From Paraphysoderma sedebokerense (taxonomy: Eukaryota > Blastocladiomycota > Physodermatomycetes > Physodermatales > Physodermataceae), in assembly GCA_025602915.1 (NCBI GenBank), contig JAHLJZ010000055.1, positions 1 through 64,000 of the forward strand: a stretch of 64,000 nt of DNA, given 5' to 3'. Made by a program: the position numbers and the translations under genes. The notes under the pieces were generated by a model, which did no database searches, had not been told where the DNA came from, and saw nothing but the letters and a program-made list of their open reading frames with translations. Shown here piece after piece: positions 62,667 to 64,000 of the stretch (position 1 is the stretch's first letter; each line of letters begins with the position of its first letter).

Positions 62667-63634
62667 TCAAATGAAGTGCGTTGACCCCATCTGCATTTTG
62701 CTGGAACTTCCCAGTTTGTCCGTTGAATTCGGTAATTTTAACACTGTCCTATTTTCCAACATGACAAACTTTTTTAGTAAGTCAAAGAACACTAGAGCTA
62801 ATATCTCATGCCACCTGACATTCATTGTTCCAGTAAATGTTGTAAGCACTGAAGGCCTTATAGCATATGCTAGAAAAGTTCCAATGTCGAAGATTACCCA
62901 AATCACGAAAATAAATAAGATTTGTGCCTTCATTCTTCGAAGCTCATGGCTACTTCTTTCGAAGTTGGAACTGGACAATCGAGTTTTTTGAATGCAGTAC
63001 CAGCAGAATAAGCCGCAACAAATTTCGGTCAAACCCACTGAAATTATCACGAAAGCATGCCATAAAGTCGCTTCTGCTCCAAGAATTTTGATTTGGTCGT
63101 TTGCTCGGGCCGAAAGATAATAGCCATACCCGTATATAACCTCCAGCGTGACGCCGAATACGAGAGAGAACGGAAGAAAAATAGTTCGAAGGAAACGCAA
63201 TTTCGGGTATGTCGAACTGAAAATTGTATCCGTACGAGATAGTGTCATGGCGTTTGATAATACTGACAGAAAATATTATAGACACGAATTAGCGAAATTG
63301 AACACTAAGGAAGTATTATGCTTTAATTTGACAACGAAAAATGCAAAGATTACGTACTAGTTGGAATCCCATTCACCAGAATTGAGCCAGTTATAGCATA
63401 ATAGCCTGTATCATATAGGTGCTTATAGACGTTCGAATTGCAGACAATGACGAATTGTATTAGGTCGCCAAGTGTACATATTGCCGCAATACCAACCCAG
63501 CACAAATTCCAAGTATTTTTCTGTGTTTTATAATATTTCAGAAGAGATATTGAAAGAAAAAGTAGCGAGAGTAGAAGGCAAGCTCCACTGCCGAGAAGTG
63601 CAGTCGTCGGGTCGTCCGCAAAATTAACCCTCAT
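62667..63634 (-). CDS. Seven-transmembrane protein of unknown function
   Basis: Two exons join in frame to about 285 residues. Exon 1 codes MRVNFADDP, TM1 (LLGSGACLLLSLLFLSISLL), TM2 (WNLCWVGIAAICTLGDLIQFVIV) and the start of TM3 (YYAITGSILVNGIPT). A GTACGT donor and CTGTCAG acceptor then give ILSNAMTLSRTDTIFSS. TM4 is RTIFLPFSLVFGVTLEVIYGYGYYL, TM5 WHAFVIISVGLTEICCGLFCWYCI, TM6 AQILFIFVIWVIFDIGTFLAYAI and TM7 HEILALVFFDLLKKFVMLE. The basic second cytoplasmic stretch and a tail ending KMQMGSTHFI fit an N-out topology like a G-protein-coupled receptor. I see no DRY, NPxxY or other class signature, so GPCR is only a suggestion. TATATA at about 63690, some 55 bp upstream, is a possible TATA box. 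Confidence 0.65.
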
Positions 63635-64000
63635 ATTGCTATGTCGAGTATTTTACCGAAGAGGTCAAATTACTTGTGCATACCTACAGTTATATATTCT
63701 GTCTAATCGTTGCGTTACTCTGTCGGAAAGTTGGTATTACCGGCACATATGAGGATTGCTCGGGTCGGTGTATTCCCCGAAATGGCGTTACCAAAAATAC
63801 GCCTGTCGTGATCAATTGACTCCAGTCAGTGGGCATATTGTCTATAAAGCGCACATTCCACCGCTATCGAGTCGTAATTGCCAGTGACGATTGGGGAATC
63901 CCAGGGAATCCCCGCCTTTGATATGAAGTCCACGAGCGTCCGAGCTCTGTGTCCTAGTTTCTGTGTGAACGCCAAATTTGTGCTCGGTACTGATTATAGC
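63635..64000. promoter_or_regulatory. Upstream region of the seven-transmembrane gene at window edge
   Basis: This 366 bp region contains the TATA-like ATATATAA (minus strand, about 63690-63697). It also has a tandem GGGAATCCCAGGGAATCCCC at about 63895-63914. A CTATAAAG on the plus strand near 63842-63849 may belong to a gene beyond the window. No coding region is supported. Confidence 0.4.

Overview
The window is 64 kb of nuclear DNA from an intron-rich eukaryote. It is most likely an early-diverging, flagellated (zoosporic, chytrid-like) fungus. Gene density is high, with a gene about every 2-2.5 kb. Introns are short GT-AG introns of roughly 60-180 nt, many promoters carry TATA boxes, and several proteins have Ser/Asn/Gln-rich tails. 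The families are fungal or opisthokont: LRR-type Ccr4, Ski3, Rad52 with a long disordered tail, a Pho80-like cyclin, a UCS myosin chaperone without TPRs and Mia40. A B9D1 ciliary transition-zone gene implies that the organism builds a cilium, which excludes most terrestrial fungi. The phylum assignment is inference.

Layout. 1-8 kb: the 3' part of a MEMO family gene (+), a Pho80-like cyclin (-), and a voltage-gated K+ channel (+) in about twelve exons. 8-17.4 kb: argininosuccinate lyase (-) with an apparent frameshift near its C-terminus, a fused EutB-EutC ethanolamine ammonia-lyase (+), a BolA protein (-), a SETD9-like SET protein (-), and fumarylacetoacetase (+). 17.4-31.4 kb: a Ubc4-type E2 (-), an RGS-domain/AIFM2-like oxidoreductase fusion (-), CCR4 (+), a small membrane protein of unknown function (+), and an uncharacterised probable nuclear protein (-).

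31.4-36.7 kb holds four intronless tandem paralogues on the + strand. Each encodes a small type I membrane protein with a signal peptide, a shared juxtamembrane motif ending in a Pro-Thr box, one transmembrane helix and a divergent cytoplasmic tail. I do not recognise the family. It is the best candidate for an undescribed system here.

37.9-64 kb: MIA40 (+), a UCS protein (+), a homeodomain protein (-), a gene-poor 2.2 kb gap, a histidine acid phosphatase (+), B9D1 (-), 1-Cys peroxiredoxin (+), adenylate kinase (-), RAD52 (+), the very long SKI3 TPR gene (+) and a seven-transmembrane protein (-). The genes are mostly functionally independent, as expected in a eukaryote. There is no operon logic, but several divergent promoters are shared (cyclin/K+ channel, ASL/EAL, SETD9/FAH, RGS-oxidoreductase/CCR4, B9D1/peroxiredoxin).

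The two most informative metabolic or signalling points are a predicted adenosylcobalamin-dependent enzyme in a probable fungus and the apparent fusion of an RGS domain to a FAD/NAD(P) oxidoreductase with conserved splice phases. I saw no convincing tRNA, rRNA, transposon, viral element or CRISPR array.
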